This document shows positions 1-6,856 of a stretch of DNA of 19,888 bases, piece after piece. Each line of letters starts with the position of its first letter. Within the stretch, counting starts at the first letter, position 1. Source of the stretch: MFAQ01 sp964429015 (GTDB lineage Bacteria; Patescibacteriota; Microgenomatia; UBA1400; MFAQ01); assembly GCA_964429015.1 (NCBI GenBank), contig CAYSAM010000014.1:1-19888 (forward strand), written 5' to 3'. The position numbers were made by a program, and so were the translations under genes. Under the pieces are notes generated by a model that ran no database searches, had not been told where the DNA came from, and worked only from the letters and a program-made list of their open reading frames with translations.

Positions 1-908
1 GAGAAATGGGAGATAGTTGTGGTGAAGACGTCTGTGAGGTCGCCTTCCATAACTTCTTTAAGATTATGCCAGGATTCGTTTAGTCTGTGATCTGTAAAGC
101 GGTTTTGGGGGAAGTTGTAAGTTTTGATTTTTTCGGAGCGAGAGCCGGTGCCTACAGCTTCGGAGCGTTGACTAGAGAGTGCCGCTAGTCTTTTGTCTTC
201 CTCTGCTTGCCAGAGACGAGATCGGAGTAGGTTTAAAGCTATTTCCTTATTTCTAGCCTGGTAACGTTCTTCGCGAACAAAGACGGTGACGCCTGTGGGA
301 ACGTGAGTAAGGCGAACTGCGGTGTTTACTTTGTTGACGTTTTGACCTCCAGGTCCACCAGCACGCGTAAATTGCCAAGAAAGATCTTGTTCTTTGACTT
401 CGTACTGACTAGACTTTATTTCTGGCAGTACAGCCACTGTAGCAGTGCTAGTATGGATACGGCCTTGGGCTTCGGTTTCTGGTACTCTTTGGACTCGGTG
501 CACACCAGACTCATATTGGAAGGTCTGATAGGCCCCGTATTGCCAAAGATCGCGGTTTGGGCGGCTGACCTTTATGACGTCATCATCGAGATATTCCAAC
601 TGAAATCCGTGAGTTTGGGCAAACCTGGTGTACATGCGTAAGAGATCTTCAGCAAAGATTTTGGATTCATCTCCACCTGCGGCACCACGGACTTCAATTA
701 TGGCGGGGGAGCTGTTGAAGTTTTCGCTTGTTTCACTTTCTGATTCGTGAGTATTGGTTTGGGAAAGCTGAGAGATGGCTTGCTTTAGACGTTCTACTTC
801 GGCTTTGGCTAAGGTGCCTAGATCAGGATCGTTTATGAGACCCTCGTTTTCGGCTATTTCTTGCTCAAGTCTAAGTATTTCTGCTTGAATATACGGGTTA
901 TTGTCCAT
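1..908 (-). CDS. prfA: Peptide chain release factor 1 (C-terminal end cut by window edge)
   Basis: Class I release factor that reads UAA/UAG in the ribosomal A site and triggers peptidyl-tRNA hydrolysis. The minus frame is open from the ATG at 908 to the edge. It shows the RAGGPGGQNVNK catalytic loop (GGQ at residues about 187-189) and the RF1-type decoding tripeptide PET in HRVQRVPETEAQGRIHTS, which separates it from RF2. About 302 codons are visible and only the last residues are missing. GGQ lies about 46 residues earlier than in E. coli RF1, so the N-terminal domain is short. There is no Shine-Dalgarno sequence; an extended -10 (TGATCTAAT on the minus strand) ends 6 nt before ATG, suggesting a leaderless mRNA. 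rpmE lies upstream on the same strand, a common bacterial neighbourhood. Confidence 0.95.
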   Translation of the reverse strand, partial: MDNNPYIQAEILRLEQEIAENEGLINDPDLGTLAKAEVERLKQAISQLSQTNTHESESETSENFNSSPAIIEVRGAAGGDESKIFAEDLLRMYTRFAQTHGFQLEYLDDDVIKVSRPNRDLWQYGAYQTFQYESGVHRVQRVPETEAQGRIHTSTATVAVLPEIKSSQYEVKEQDLSWQFTRAGGPGGQNVNKVNTAVRLTHVPTGVTVFVREERYQARNKEIALNLLRSRLWQAEEDKRLAALSSQRSEAVGTGSRSEKIKTYNFPQNRFTDHRLNESWHNLKEVMEGDLTDVFTTTISHF

Positions 909-917
909 AATGATATT

Positions 918-985
918 AGATCACAGTTTACAGTTCACTGTTAACAGATGTGGGTCGGTAGATCGTGGATTTGTGGTTAGATGGA
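918..985 (+). repeat. Heptamer repeat block between prfA and rpmE
   Basis: A run of degenerate 7-mers (AGATCAC, AGTTTAC, AGTTCAC, then TGTTAAC, AGATGTG and AGATCGT) between prfA and rpmE. It reads in the AGAT orientation on the plus strand although both flanking genes are on the minus strand. It abuts the presumed prfA -10 box. Confidence 0.75.
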
Positions 986-986
986 T

Positions 987-1325
987 CTAAACAGCAGCGG
1001 TTTCTGTAGCAGCTTCTTTGGCAGCTTTGGCGTCGGCTGCTTTTTTGGCTTCGAGCATTTCTTTGAGGGTTTTGGGAGCTGTGTCGGCTTGATCACTGGC
1101 TTTTTTGCTCTTTTTTACGTAGCCGGCAGCTGCGGAGCGTTTGGCCATAAATTTATCAACTCTACCCATAGCGTCAATGAATTTTTGAGTACCGGTAAAG
1201 AAAGGATGGCATTTGTCGCATACGTCGATGTGTAAGGTTTTGCGTGAACCACCTACAGTAAAAGTGTTACCACAGGCACATGTAACGACCATGTCTTCGT
1301 ATTGAGGATGAATATTCTGTTTCAT
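987..1325 (-). CDS. rpmE: 50S ribosomal protein L31 with long Ala/Lys-rich tail
   Basis: Ribosomal protein L31 of the zinc-binding (C+) type. The start MKQNIHPQYED at 1325 matches the family; a longer frame opens upstream but is not L31-like. C16, C18, C36 and C39 form the zinc site, followed by HPFFTGTQKF and GRVDKF, all family signatures. The protein is 112 residues against about 66-90 in most bacteria. The extra ~45 C-terminal residues are Ala/Lys/Glu-rich and probably a flexible RNA-binding extension (inference). A GGAG lies 3 nt before the ATG, but the promoter places transcription start at about 1329, so the leader would be only a few nucleotides. Ends with TAG. Confidence 0.95.
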   Translation of the reverse strand: MKQNIHPQYEDMVVTCACGNTFTVGGSRKTLHIDVCDKCHPFFTGTQKFIDAMGRVDKFMAKRSAAAGYVKKSKKASDQADTAPKTLKEMLEAKKAADAKAAKEAATETAAV

Positions 1326-1335
1326 AAGCTCCGTT

Positions 1336-1364
1336 ATTGTATCACGCGAGCCTAAAAATGGCAA
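1336..1364 (-). promoter_or_regulatory. Promoter of rpmE (TTGCCA-17-TACAAT)
   Basis: On the minus strand TTGCCA (1364-1359), a 17-nt spacer and TACAAT (1341-1336). Both hexamers match 5 of 6 consensus bases. The -35 box overlaps the U-tract of the preceding terminator, so one transcript ends where the next begins. Confidence 0.7.
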
Positions 1365-1393
1365 AAAATAACGCCCTACTTGGGGGCGTTATT
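1363..1393 (-). terminator. Intrinsic terminator overlapping the 3' end of the 39-codon gene
   Basis: A perfect 10-bp stem (1367-1376 with 1384-1393, 7-nt loop) followed on the minus strand by a run of U. The stop codon of the small gene at 1376-1378 lies at the edge of the loop, and its last codons form the upstream arm. Confidence 0.9.
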
Positions 1394-1495
1394 GTGCTTT
1401 GTATTTGCCTGATCGAGGATTGCCCAAATCGGTAATCCAATAACTATTGTTGGAATCAGCAAAATTCCAACAATTTTTATTAAAAGATCTGTCAT
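1376..1495 (-). CDS. Small membrane peptide, 39 residues
   Basis: A short gene starting MTDLLIKIVGILLIPTIVIG and continuing LPIWAILDQA, with a polar tail ending NNAPK and a TAG stop. One hydrophobic segment spans about residues 4-31, interrupted by Pro and Gly, so it should insert in the cytoplasmic membrane. The case for a real gene is the complete expression unit: a promoter (TTGATA-17-TAAAAT), an AAGGAG Shine-Dalgarno sequence 5 nt before ATG, and an intrinsic terminator that overlaps the stop codon. I do not recognise the family and assign no function. A membrane-active peptide or a subunit of a larger membrane complex are both possible. Confidence 0.75.
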   Translation of the reverse strand: MTDLLIKIVGILLIPTIVIGLPIWAILDQANTKHNNAPK

Positions 1496-1528
1496 GTTTT
1501 CTCCTTATGTGAATTTTGCGTTAGAGGG

Positions 1529-1557
1529 ATTTTAGCACAGAGAAAGGGAGATATCAA
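1529..1557 (-). promoter_or_regulatory. Promoter of the 39-residue membrane peptide (TTGATA-17-TAAAAT)
   Basis: TTGATA (1557-1552), a 17-nt spacer and TAAAAT (1534-1529) on the minus strand. The predicted start near 1522 leaves a leader of about 27 nt containing the AAGGAG. Confidence 0.65.
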
Positions 1558-1584
1558 TGTTATGGGGTGGTGTACGGATTGTTC

Positions 1585-1612
1585 TGGATTCCGGGCTGCA
1601 ACCCGGAATGAC
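1585..1612. repeat. GGATT...AATGAC palindromic repeat, copy 1
   Basis: ATTCCGGG (1588-1595) pairs with CCCGGAAT (1602-1609) around a CTGCAA loop. The flanks read TGGATT and AATGAC, as in the copy at 2568-2608 on the other side of the permease gene. It is richer in GC than its surroundings. There is no U-tract on either side, so it is not a normal terminator. Confidence 0.65.
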
Positions 1613-1618
1613 AAATGG

Positions 1619-2494
1619 CTATTTTTTCTCTGAGAGGTAGACGCCTAAGACGATAATGAGTATGGAGATGGTGGCTAGTGGAGTAAAAGGCTCTTTGAGC
1701 CAGAGATAGGCGAGGGGAATGGTAAAAACAGGCTTGAGATAGCTAAAAATTGCTGCCTCTGAAGCCTCGATATATTTTTGTCCCGCTTGGTATGCCCAAA
1801 AAGCAATAATAGAGCCAGCAATTGCCATGTAAGTAATACCGGGTATTGCTTGCGAGTTAAGAACAAATCCCTGATGGCTATTGAGAACTAAAAACAAAAA
1901 GAAGGGGATACTAACTAAGAACGAATAAAAAGAAAGAAAAATGGGATCGATATGATCTTTTTTACTTAAGATTAAAAAAGCTGCCCAAACTAAGTTGCTT
2001 AAAACGATAAGCAGGTTACCTTTCATGGACAAGGTGCTGGTGGTATGGTTTAAAAGTGGATAGACAGTTAAAAGTATGGTTCCTGCAATGGCGAGAAGTA
2101 CACCAAGCCATTCTTTAGGCTTTGCTTTTTCCTTAAGATATACAAGGCCACCCAGAAAAACAAAAATAGGAGCTGAACTTTCGATTATGGAACTTTCTAT
2201 GGAGGTGCTAGCGGCAAGTCCGTAAAAGAGTGGTAATAGGGTGAGCGGGGTTCCGAGTAAAGCTAACAAAAGATGGTGCTTGTGATTTATAGGGTGGGTG
2301 TTTTTTGTTTTGTAAATTAAAAAAATGGGAAAAAAGATGAGGGTGGCAAGTAGATAGCGATAAAATAAAAACAGATTGGGAGAGATAAATTGGAGTGAGT
2401 ACTTGATGATGGGAGGAGAAAAACCCCACAAAACTGAGTTTATAAGAAGAAGGATATAGGCGGTAAGGCGGTGCTTGGATGTTTTGGCAGACAC
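1619..2494 (-). CDS. EamA/DMT-family transporter, about 10 membrane segments
   Basis: A 291-residue, very hydrophobic protein of the drug/metabolite transporter superfamily, with two EamA-like halves of about five helices each. Typical features are the N-terminal LLLINSVLWGFSPPIIKY, the RYLLATLIFF segment, the mid-protein LLIVLSNLVWAAFLIL that starts the second repeat, and the ending SYLKPVFTIPLAYLWLKEPF. The substrate cannot be told from sequence; amino acids, nucleotide-type metabolites or drugs are all known for the family. The start is a GTG at 2494 (an ATG two bases upstream is out of frame). There is no Shine-Dalgarno sequence; a weak -10 (TAAACT) ends 6 nt upstream and is contributed by the adjacent heptamer repeat. 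The gene is flanked by two related palindromes. Confidence 0.88.
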   Translation of the reverse strand: MSAKTSKHRLTAYILLLINSVLWGFSPPIIKYSLQFISPNLFLFYRYLLATLIFFPIFLIYKTKNTHPINHKHHLLLALLGTPLTLLPLFYGLAASTSIESSIIESSAPIFVFLGGLVYLKEKAKPKEWLGVLLAIAGTILLTVYPLLNHTTSTLSMKGNLLIVLSNLVWAAFLILSKKDHIDPIFLSFYSFLVSIPFFLFLVLNSHQGFVLNSQAIPGITYMAIAGSIIAFWAYQAGQKYIEASEAAIFSYLKPVFTIPLAYLWLKEPFTPLATISILIIVLGVYLSEKK

Positions 2495-2496
2495 AT

Positions 2497-2532
2497 GTTT
2501 AGTTTACAGATTACAGTTCAACAGATCAACAG
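2497..2532 (+). repeat. Heptamer repeat block upstream of the EamA gene
   Basis: AGTTTAC, AGATTAC, then 8-nt variants AGTTCAAC and AGATCAAC. It has the plus-strand AGAT orientation although the gene it precedes is on the minus strand. Confidence 0.7.
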
Positions 2533-2540
2533 TAAAATAT

Positions 2541-2554
2541 AAATTCTAGAATTT
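2541..2554. promoter_or_regulatory. Perfect 14-bp palindrome AAATTCTAGAATTT
   Basis: A perfect inverted repeat 47 nt upstream of the EamA start. Its symmetry and length suit a dimeric repressor site, but no regulator gene is adjacent and chance cannot be excluded in AT-rich DNA. Confidence 0.35.
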
Positions 2555-2567
2555 GGTGTTTATGGGA

Positions 2568-2608
2568 TGGATTGCCACGGCCGACCTAAGGTCGCGCCTC
2601 GCAATGAC
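2568..2608. repeat. GGATT...AATGAC palindromic repeat, copy 2
   Basis: GGATTGC pairs with GCAATGAC at the ends and CGACC with GGTCG in the centre, giving a compound hairpin. The outer sequences match the copy at 1585-1612, while the middle differs in sequence and length. Confidence 0.65.
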
Positions 2609-2610
2609 GG

Positions 2611-3258
2611 TTAGATTTTATTTGCTTTGGAGAGGGAAAACTTACCAAGATACTTTTTGGTGATGGCAAAGATGGTGTCACCAATTTTGTAATCTTCGAG
2701 TTTGACATTATTTTTTTTGGAGAGAGTAAAGTCTATGTCTTCGTTATTTATAGTGAGTTTAAAGGTTTTCTTTTTGAGATCTAAAGTCTTAAAGGTGGCA
2801 ACTACAGTTTGGGTTTCTACGAGGTTAGTGTCATCGGTATTGGCAAGAACCAAGATCAGTTTGGCTTCCAAGACTTCCTCTTTAGTTTTTTGTCCATAAA
2901 TAATTAGTTTGTCCCCAAGAGCAATGGAGCTTGATTTTATCTCGGAACCATTTTTGGTGATACTAGTTTTTTCTGTAAGGACAATTTGCAATAAATCTTT
3001 CTCTGTTTCTAGGGTGATATTTTTGGTGCCAACAGATTTGGCCTTGCCTGTAAACCCGAGTATGGATTTTGAAAGGATGTTCTTTTTTAGCTCTGTTTCG
3101 GTGGTGTCTAGGTTTTCCTTTACCAAGGTTTTGATTTTGTTTTCTATATCAACGCTAGGAGTAGCAGAAGGAGTGCTGGTGAGGGCAAATGCGTTCTTTG
3201 AAAGGAGCGAAAATTCCAAAATGCAAAAACTCAAAATGATGATTAATTTTTTGATCAT
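2611..3258 (-). CDS. Secreted protein with two DUF5666-like beta repeats
   Basis: A 215-residue exported protein. It has an N-terminal signal peptide (MIKK, a hydrophobic stretch to about residue 20, then NAFALTST) and a helical, charged region (about 35-70). Two similar beta-rich modules follow (about 72-140 and 150-205), each with the order strand - ITLET/FKLTI - KNGSE or NNEDI - GD(K/T)(L/I). That pattern is what I associate with DUF5666-type domains, whose role is unknown. It begins inside the last codons of the upstream gene (ATGA overlap, 4 nt), so the two are co-transcribed and probably translationally coupled. No Shine-Dalgarno sequence is visible. A cell-surface or periplasm-like location is inferred. 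Confidence 0.7.
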   Translation of the reverse strand: MIKKLIIILSFCILEFSLLSKNAFALTSTPSATPSVDIENKIKTLVKENLDTTETELKKNILSKSILGFTGKAKSVGTKNITLETEKDLLQIVLTEKTSITKNGSEIKSSSIALGDKLIIYGQKTKEEVLEAKLILVLANTDDTNLVETQTVVATFKTLDLKKKTFKLTINNEDIDFTLSKKNNVKLEDYKIGDTIFAITKKYLGKFSLSKANKI

Positions 3259-3701
3259 TCTATTGGCTTTGTGCTGTAATAAATTTTGAGACTTTCATTT
3301 TGGATGGTTTTGTCGGAGTTTAGTTTGGTTACCTGGATATTGTTCTCACCAGGGATAAGGGTGATAACTTGGCTGTAGTTACCAGAACTATCGGTCGTTA
3401 TCAAATTTTCTCCATCTTCCCATACAAGAGAGATTTGCGAACTTGGTGTAGTTTTTCCGGTAATGGTTGTTTCTTTTTCAAATAAAACTTGATTGTCGGT
3501 ATGTGAGCTTATTAGGGATTGAGTTGTTTTTGGTGTGGTAGGAGTATTGGCAGAAGTGGTGGAATCTGGAATAGTAGTTGTGGGAGTTGGGGTAACTTTG
3601 GGGAGGTTTTCGGTGGTTTTGTTAGCTAAATTTATACCATACAAAATGATGGCACCGAGGATTATTCCAATTATGATGGCGATTGAAACTTCTTTTCTCA
3701 T
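3255..3701 (-). CDS. Membrane-anchored protein with Thr/Pro linker and Ig-like domain
   Basis: A 148-residue protein with one N-terminal membrane segment (residues about 6-26) and a low-complexity Thr/Pro/Ser linker (about 32-62). A beta-sandwich-like domain (about 70-145) contains TTITGKTTPSSQISL and IPGENNIQVTKL, typical of bacterial Ig-like/fibronectin-type adhesin modules. The linker would carry the domain across the cell wall. It is the first gene of a two-gene operon with the DUF5666-like protein. A promoter TTGCAA-17-TATTCT (with TG extension) lies upstream, with a predicted leader of about 6 nt and no Shine-Dalgarno sequence. Function is unknown; a surface-binding or wall-associated role is inferred. 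Confidence 0.7.
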   Translation of the reverse strand: MRKEVSIAIIIGIILGAIILYGINLANKTTENLPKVTPTPTTTIPDSTTSANTPTTPKTTQSLISSHTDNQVLFEKETTITGKTTPSSQISLVWEDGENLITTDSSGNYSQVITLIPGENNIQVTKLNSDKTIQNESLKIYYSTKPIE

Positions 3702-3713
3702 GGGATTGCCGAA

Positions 3714-3772
3714 AGAATAACAGTTATTAGAAATATTTGCAACTTTGGAGGGTTGAACTATTATGTTATTAT
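3714..3772. promoter_or_regulatory. Divergent promoters sharing one palindromic -35 (TTGCAA)
   Basis: TTGCAA at 3737-3742 is its own reverse complement. On the minus strand it is 17 nt from TATTCT (3719-3714); on the plus strand 16 nt from TATTAT (3759-3764). A second extended -10, TGTTATTAT (3764-3772), would start the plus transcript exactly at the ATG at 3779. Confidence 0.55.
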
Positions 3773-3778
3773 TGTTTC

Positions 3779-4444
3779 ATGGAAATTACATACCTTGGTC
3801 ATTCGTGTTTTAAATTAAAAAACAAAGCTGGTTTGGTACTTTTTATTGACCCCTTTAAATCTGATATGGTCGGAAAGCCAATAGCAAAAGATTTGGCGGA
3901 TGTACTGCTAATATCTCATGATCATGAAGATCATAATGCCAAAGAAATAATTACCGGGGCGATAAACAGAGAAAAAACATTTGTAATTGATAAAGAGGGG
4001 GAGTACGAGATTGCAGGTGTTTTGGTAATGGCAATGAAAACTTATCACGATAAAACTAATGGTGATGAGAGGGGTAAAAATTTGGTTTTTTCGGTAATTA
4101 TGGATGGAATAAATTTGGTACACCTTGGTGATCTTGGTCACAAATTGAGTGCCGGTCAAATAGAAAAGCTTGGTTCTGTAGACGTTCTAATGAGTCCGGT
4201 AGGTGGAGAGTTTAGTTTGGATGCAGAGATGGCACTAGATATTGTCAAAGAAATTTCCCCGAGTTATGTTATTCCTATGCATTATGCCGTGGATGGCGTG
4301 AAAGAACCCCTAACTAAGTTGGCTGGATTAGAGAAATTCTTGGAAAAAAATAAGTTTCCGGTATCACCTGAGTCTGTCCACAAAGCAAAATTGGACTTGG
4401 GAAGTTTGCCCGATGATACACAAGTATTGCTAATGAATGGCTAA
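3779..4444 (+). CDS. Metallo-beta-lactamase-fold hydrolase, UlaG-like (Lactamase_B_3 type)
   Basis: A 221-residue cytoplasmic MBL-fold protein. The metal motif is S-H47-D-H49-E-D51-H52, following the N-terminal ITYLGHSCF strand and LFIDPF. Later metal-site candidates are the His in HLGDLGH and the His in VIPMHY. The compact form and the ending LPDDTQVLLMNG fit the UlaG/UPF0173-like group, whose members hydrolyse phosphoesters or lactones; the substrate here is unknown. I chose ATG 3779 over an upstream TTG because the family starts at MxITYLGHS and because the -10 ends 6 nt before it. dnaB starts 8 nt inside its 3' end, so the two form an operon with coupled translation. Confidence 0.88.
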   Translation: MEITYLGHSCFKLKNKAGLVLFIDPFKSDMVGKPIAKDLADVLLISHDHEDHNAKEIITGAINREKTFVIDKEGEYEIAGVLVMAMKTYHDKTNGDERGKNLVFSVIMDGINLVHLGDLGHKLSAGQIEKLGSVDVLMSPVGGEFSLDAEMALDIVKEISPSYVIPMHYAVDGVKEPLTKLAGLEKFLEKNKFPVSPESVHKAKLDLGSLPDDTQVLLMNG

Positions 4445-5756
4445 CTTTCGCGTTCCTCCTCATGCTGATGATGCCGAAAGGTCTATTTTGGGGGCAATTC
4501 TTATAGATAAGAATGCCATTGTGGATATTTCGGTAAGTTTGCGATCTGAGATGTTTTATAGCGAAAATAACGGCAAAATTTACGAAGCGATGATGGCTCT
4601 TTATGAGAACAGAGATCCAATTGATGTTTTGACTGTTTCGGACTGGTTGAAAAAGGAAAAGTTATTAGATAGGGTTGGAGGGAAAAATTATTTGTCGGAA
4701 CTTTCTAATGAAGTGCCTGTGGCATCTCACGTTCCTAAGTATGCACAGATTGTAAGAGATTGTTATATAAAACGCCAATTGATTTCGGCAGGAGCGGAGA
4801 TGGGGGAACTGGGATTTGATGAAAGTAAACCTCTGATTGAGATTTTGGATAAAGCAGAACAATCTATATACGCACTTTCACAAACTCATATTAAAAAATC
4901 TTTTGTGGCAATAAAAGACGCTTTGGCAGAAAGTTTTGACCGTTTGGATTCTTTACACAATTCGCCAGATGGTTTGCGCGGTGTACCCACTGGGTTTTCG
5001 GATTTGGATAATTTGTTGGCAGGAATGCAAGACTCTAACTTAATCATTTTGGCAGCTCGCCCTGGTATAGGTAAAACAACTTTTGCTACCAATATTGCCC
5101 AGTTTGTGGCGGTAGAGAAAAAAATGCCAGTGGGTTACTACGCATTAGAAATGAGTACATTGGAAATGGTGGATCGTATGCTTGTTGGGCAGGCAAATAT
5201 TGATGCTTGGAAATTGAAAACTGGTAATTTAAAGGATGATGATTTTGCCAAACTTTCGGAAGCCATGGGAGTTATGGCAGACTCACCACTATATATCGAC
5301 GATACACCAGGTCAATCTATTTTGGAAATTAGGACAAAGGCACGCAAATTGCACTCGCAGGTGGGATTAAAATTAATTGTAGTGGACTATTTGCAGCTTG
5401 TTGTAGGGGACAAGAGTTATGAAAGTAGAGTTCAGGAAGTTGGTGCTATTTCTCAGGGTTTAAAAAATCTTGCCCGCGAACTTAGAATTCCGGTACTTGC
5501 TCTTTCGCAGTTAAATCGTGGAATTGAAAATAGAACCGAAAAATCTCCTCAACTTTCGGACTTGCGTGAATCAGGAAGTATAGAACAAGATGCTGACGTA
5601 GTTATGTTTTTGTATAGGAATGACGACGCGATATTGGAAGATGTGAAGCTTGGGATTGCTAAGCATCGTAACGGTGGTCTTGGTGTTATTGATCTTAAGT
5701 TTAAGGGTGATAGAGTTAAGTTTTATGGGGTGGATAGGGGAAGGGGACAGTCTTAG
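4437..5756 (+). CDS. dnaB: Replicative DNA helicase DnaB
   Basis: The hexameric 5'-3' helicase that unwinds DNA at the replication fork and recruits primase. It is 439 residues, close to family length. The N-terminal DnaB domain begins PPHADDAERSILGAILID. The RecA-like domain shows Walker A ARPGIGKTTFATNIA (about 206-220), Walker B KLIVVDYLQLV, the QLNRGIENR loop and SDLRESGSIEQDADVVMFLYR. The KHRNGGLG segment near the C-terminus is also typical. No intein or insertion is seen. It overlaps the MBL-fold gene by 8 nt and has no Shine-Dalgarno sequence, so it probably relies on coupled re-initiation. The TAG stop runs directly into heptamer repeats. Confidence 0.97.
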   Translation: MANFRVPPHADDAERSILGAILIDKNAIVDISVSLRSEMFYSENNGKIYEAMMALYENRDPIDVLTVSDWLKKEKLLDRVGGKNYLSELSNEVPVASHVPKYAQIVRDCYIKRQLISAGAEMGELGFDESKPLIEILDKAEQSIYALSQTHIKKSFVAIKDALAESFDRLDSLHNSPDGLRGVPTGFSDLDNLLAGMQDSNLIILAARPGIGKTTFATNIAQFVAVEKKMPVGYYALEMSTLEMVDRMLVGQANIDAWKLKTGNLKDDDFAKLSEAMGVMADSPLYIDDTPGQSILEIRTKARKLHSQVGLKLIVVDYLQLVVGDKSYESRVQEVGAISQGLKNLARELRIPVLALSQLNRGIENRTEKSPQLSDLRESGSIEQDADVVMFLYRNDDAILEDVKLGIAKHRNGGLGVIDLKFKGDRVKFYGVDRGRGQS

Positions 5757-5790
5757 ATCATAGATCATAGATCGTAGATTGTAGATGGTT
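5757..5790 (+). repeat. Heptamer repeat block after dnaB
   Basis: Five consecutive 7-mers: AGATCAT, AGATCAT, AGATCGT, AGATTGT and AGATGGT. The array begins at the dnaB stop codon. Confidence 0.8.
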
Positions 5791-5825
5791 GGTGGTGGGG
5801 GAGTGTTTGTGGTTAAATTGAGTAT

Positions 5826-6407
5826 ATGTTTACAATAAATTCTTTACCGTACGCTTATGACGCCTTGGAGCCAGTGATAGATAAGGAGACAATGGAGATT
5901 CATCACGATAAACATCATCAAACTTATTGTGATAATTTAAATAAACTAGTAGGGGAGAAGGGCGAGCTGCAGGGTCAGACCTTGCAGGAGTTGTTGATGG
6001 TTCAGGATGGTCCGATAAAAAATAATGCTGGTGGAGTTTGGAATCATAATTTTTTCTGGGAAGTAATGACAACTCCAAATAGTTCTCAGATGGGGGATGG
6101 TTTAAAAACAATGCTGGAAAATAATTTTGGAAGTGTGGAGGAGTTTATGAGTCTTTTTGAAAAAGCAGCTTTGGGAAGATTTGGCAGTGGATGGGTGTGG
6201 TTAGTTAAAAATGCAGATGGGAGTTTGGAAATTGTTTCTACAGCAAATCAGGATAACCCGTTAGTTAATGGTCAAAATCCAATATTAGCCTTGGATGTTT
6301 GGGAACATGCTTATTATCTTAAATATAAAAATAAAAGAGTTGATTATGTAAAGGCTTGGTGGCAAGTGGTTAATTGGGCAAAAGTTGGAGAATTGCTAGA
6401 GATATAA
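5826..6407 (+). CDS. sodA: Superoxide dismutase, Fe/Mn family (Mn-type residues)
   Basis: Converts superoxide to oxygen and hydrogen peroxide in the cytoplasm. It is 193 residues, slightly short for the family. Metal ligands are H26 (in MEIHHDKHH), H74 (in WNHNFFW), D157 and H161 (in DVWEHAYY). Y34 is present. The outer-sphere residue that distinguishes metals is Q142 in STANQDNPL with Gly at the alternative position (NNAGGVW), the arrangement of Mn enzymes, so I expect manganese or cambialistic use. There is no Shine-Dalgarno sequence; TGGTTAAAT ends 7 nt before ATG, suggesting a leaderless transcript. The end of the gene is unusual: a hairpin element starts at its stop codon, and the last 27 or so codons recur downstream. 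Confidence 0.95.
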   Translation: MFTINSLPYAYDALEPVIDKETMEIHHDKHHQTYCDNLNKLVGEKGELQGQTLQELLMVQDGPIKNNAGGVWNHNFFWEVMTTPNSSQMGDGLKTMLENNFGSVEEFMSLFEKAALGRFGSGWVWLVKNADGSLEIVSTANQDNPLVNGQNPILALDVWEHAYYLKYKNKRVDYVKAWWQVVNWAKVGELLEI

Positions 6408-6503
6408 GAGCTTGCTCGTCGCCTTTTCGATAATGGTTATTATCGAAATATTGCTTCTGCGCTTCCTCTTATATTAGGCTCATAACTTCGTTATGATGCT
6501 CAA
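6403..6503 (+). repeat. Hairpin element copy 1 (ATAAGAG...CTCTTAT) plus promoter-like tail
   Basis: About 70 bp nearly identical to 7620-7691 (one base deleted in the right arm). Terminal 7-bp inverted repeats ATAAGAG/CTCTTAT enclose a perfect inner hairpin TTTCGATAAT-GGTT-ATTATCGAAA. A second small hairpin CATAAC-TTC-GTTATG and the tail ATGCTCAAATAT follow, matching in layout but not in stem sequence the tail of copy 2. It begins at the sod stop codon. Confidence 0.8.
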
Positions 6504-6749
6504 ATATAAAAACAAAAGAGTTGATTATGTAAAGGCTTGGTGGCAAGTGGTTAATTGGACCAAGGTTGAAGAGATTTTGGAANNNNNNNNNNNNNNNNNN
6601 NNNNNNNNNNNNNNNNNNNNNNNNNNNNNNNNNNNNNNNNNNNNNNNNNNNNNNNNNNNNNNNNNNNNNNNNNNNNNNNNNNTGTAAAGGCTTGGTGGCA
6701 AGTGGTTAATTGGACCAAGGTTGAAGAGATTTTGGAATATAGATTGTAG
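6493..6749 (+). pseudogene. Duplicated 3' end of the superoxide dismutase gene, interrupted by a scaffold gap
   Basis: Encodes LKYKNKRVDYVKAWWQVVNW followed by TKVEEILE, matching the last part of the intact SOD upstream with some base differences (T instead of A in NWAK, E instead of G, I instead of L). The N-terminal part and three of four metal ligands are absent, so it cannot be an active enzyme alone. After the Ns the same segment appears again and runs on to YRL and a TAG at 6747-6749. If the gap is closed by merging its identical flanks, one fragment of about 32 codons results. It could be a true duplication, a remnant of a tandem array, or a chimera of two strain variants. Confidence 0.65.
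6583..6682. other. Scaffold gap of exactly 100 N
   Basis: A run of 100 undetermined bases, the usual placeholder for a gap of unknown size. The 55 bases before it (6528-6582) are identical to the 55 after it (6683-6737), which looks like an assembly-graph overlap. Confidence 0.98.
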
Positions 6750-6795
6750 ATTACAGATCACGGTTTATGGATTACAGATAATGGATTGTAGGAGT
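6741..6795 (+). repeat. Heptamer repeat block after the sod fragment
   Basis: AGATTGT, AGATTAC, AGATCAC, GGTTTAT, GGATTAC, AGATAAT and GGATTGT in strict 7-nt phase. Confidence 0.8.
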
Positions 6796-6815
6796 GATTG
6801 ATTGGTTTTTGCCAT

Positions 6816-6843
6816 AAAAAAACTGCAAGGATGATCCTTGCAG
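6816..6843 (-). terminator. Intrinsic terminator of the 103-residue gene
   Basis: CTGCAAGG (6823-6830) pairs with CCTTGCAG (6836-6843), and the stem is followed on the minus strand by seven U. It lies 13 nt past the stop codon of the upstream gene. Confidence 0.92.
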
Positions 6844-6856
6844 GTTTGGTGTATTT

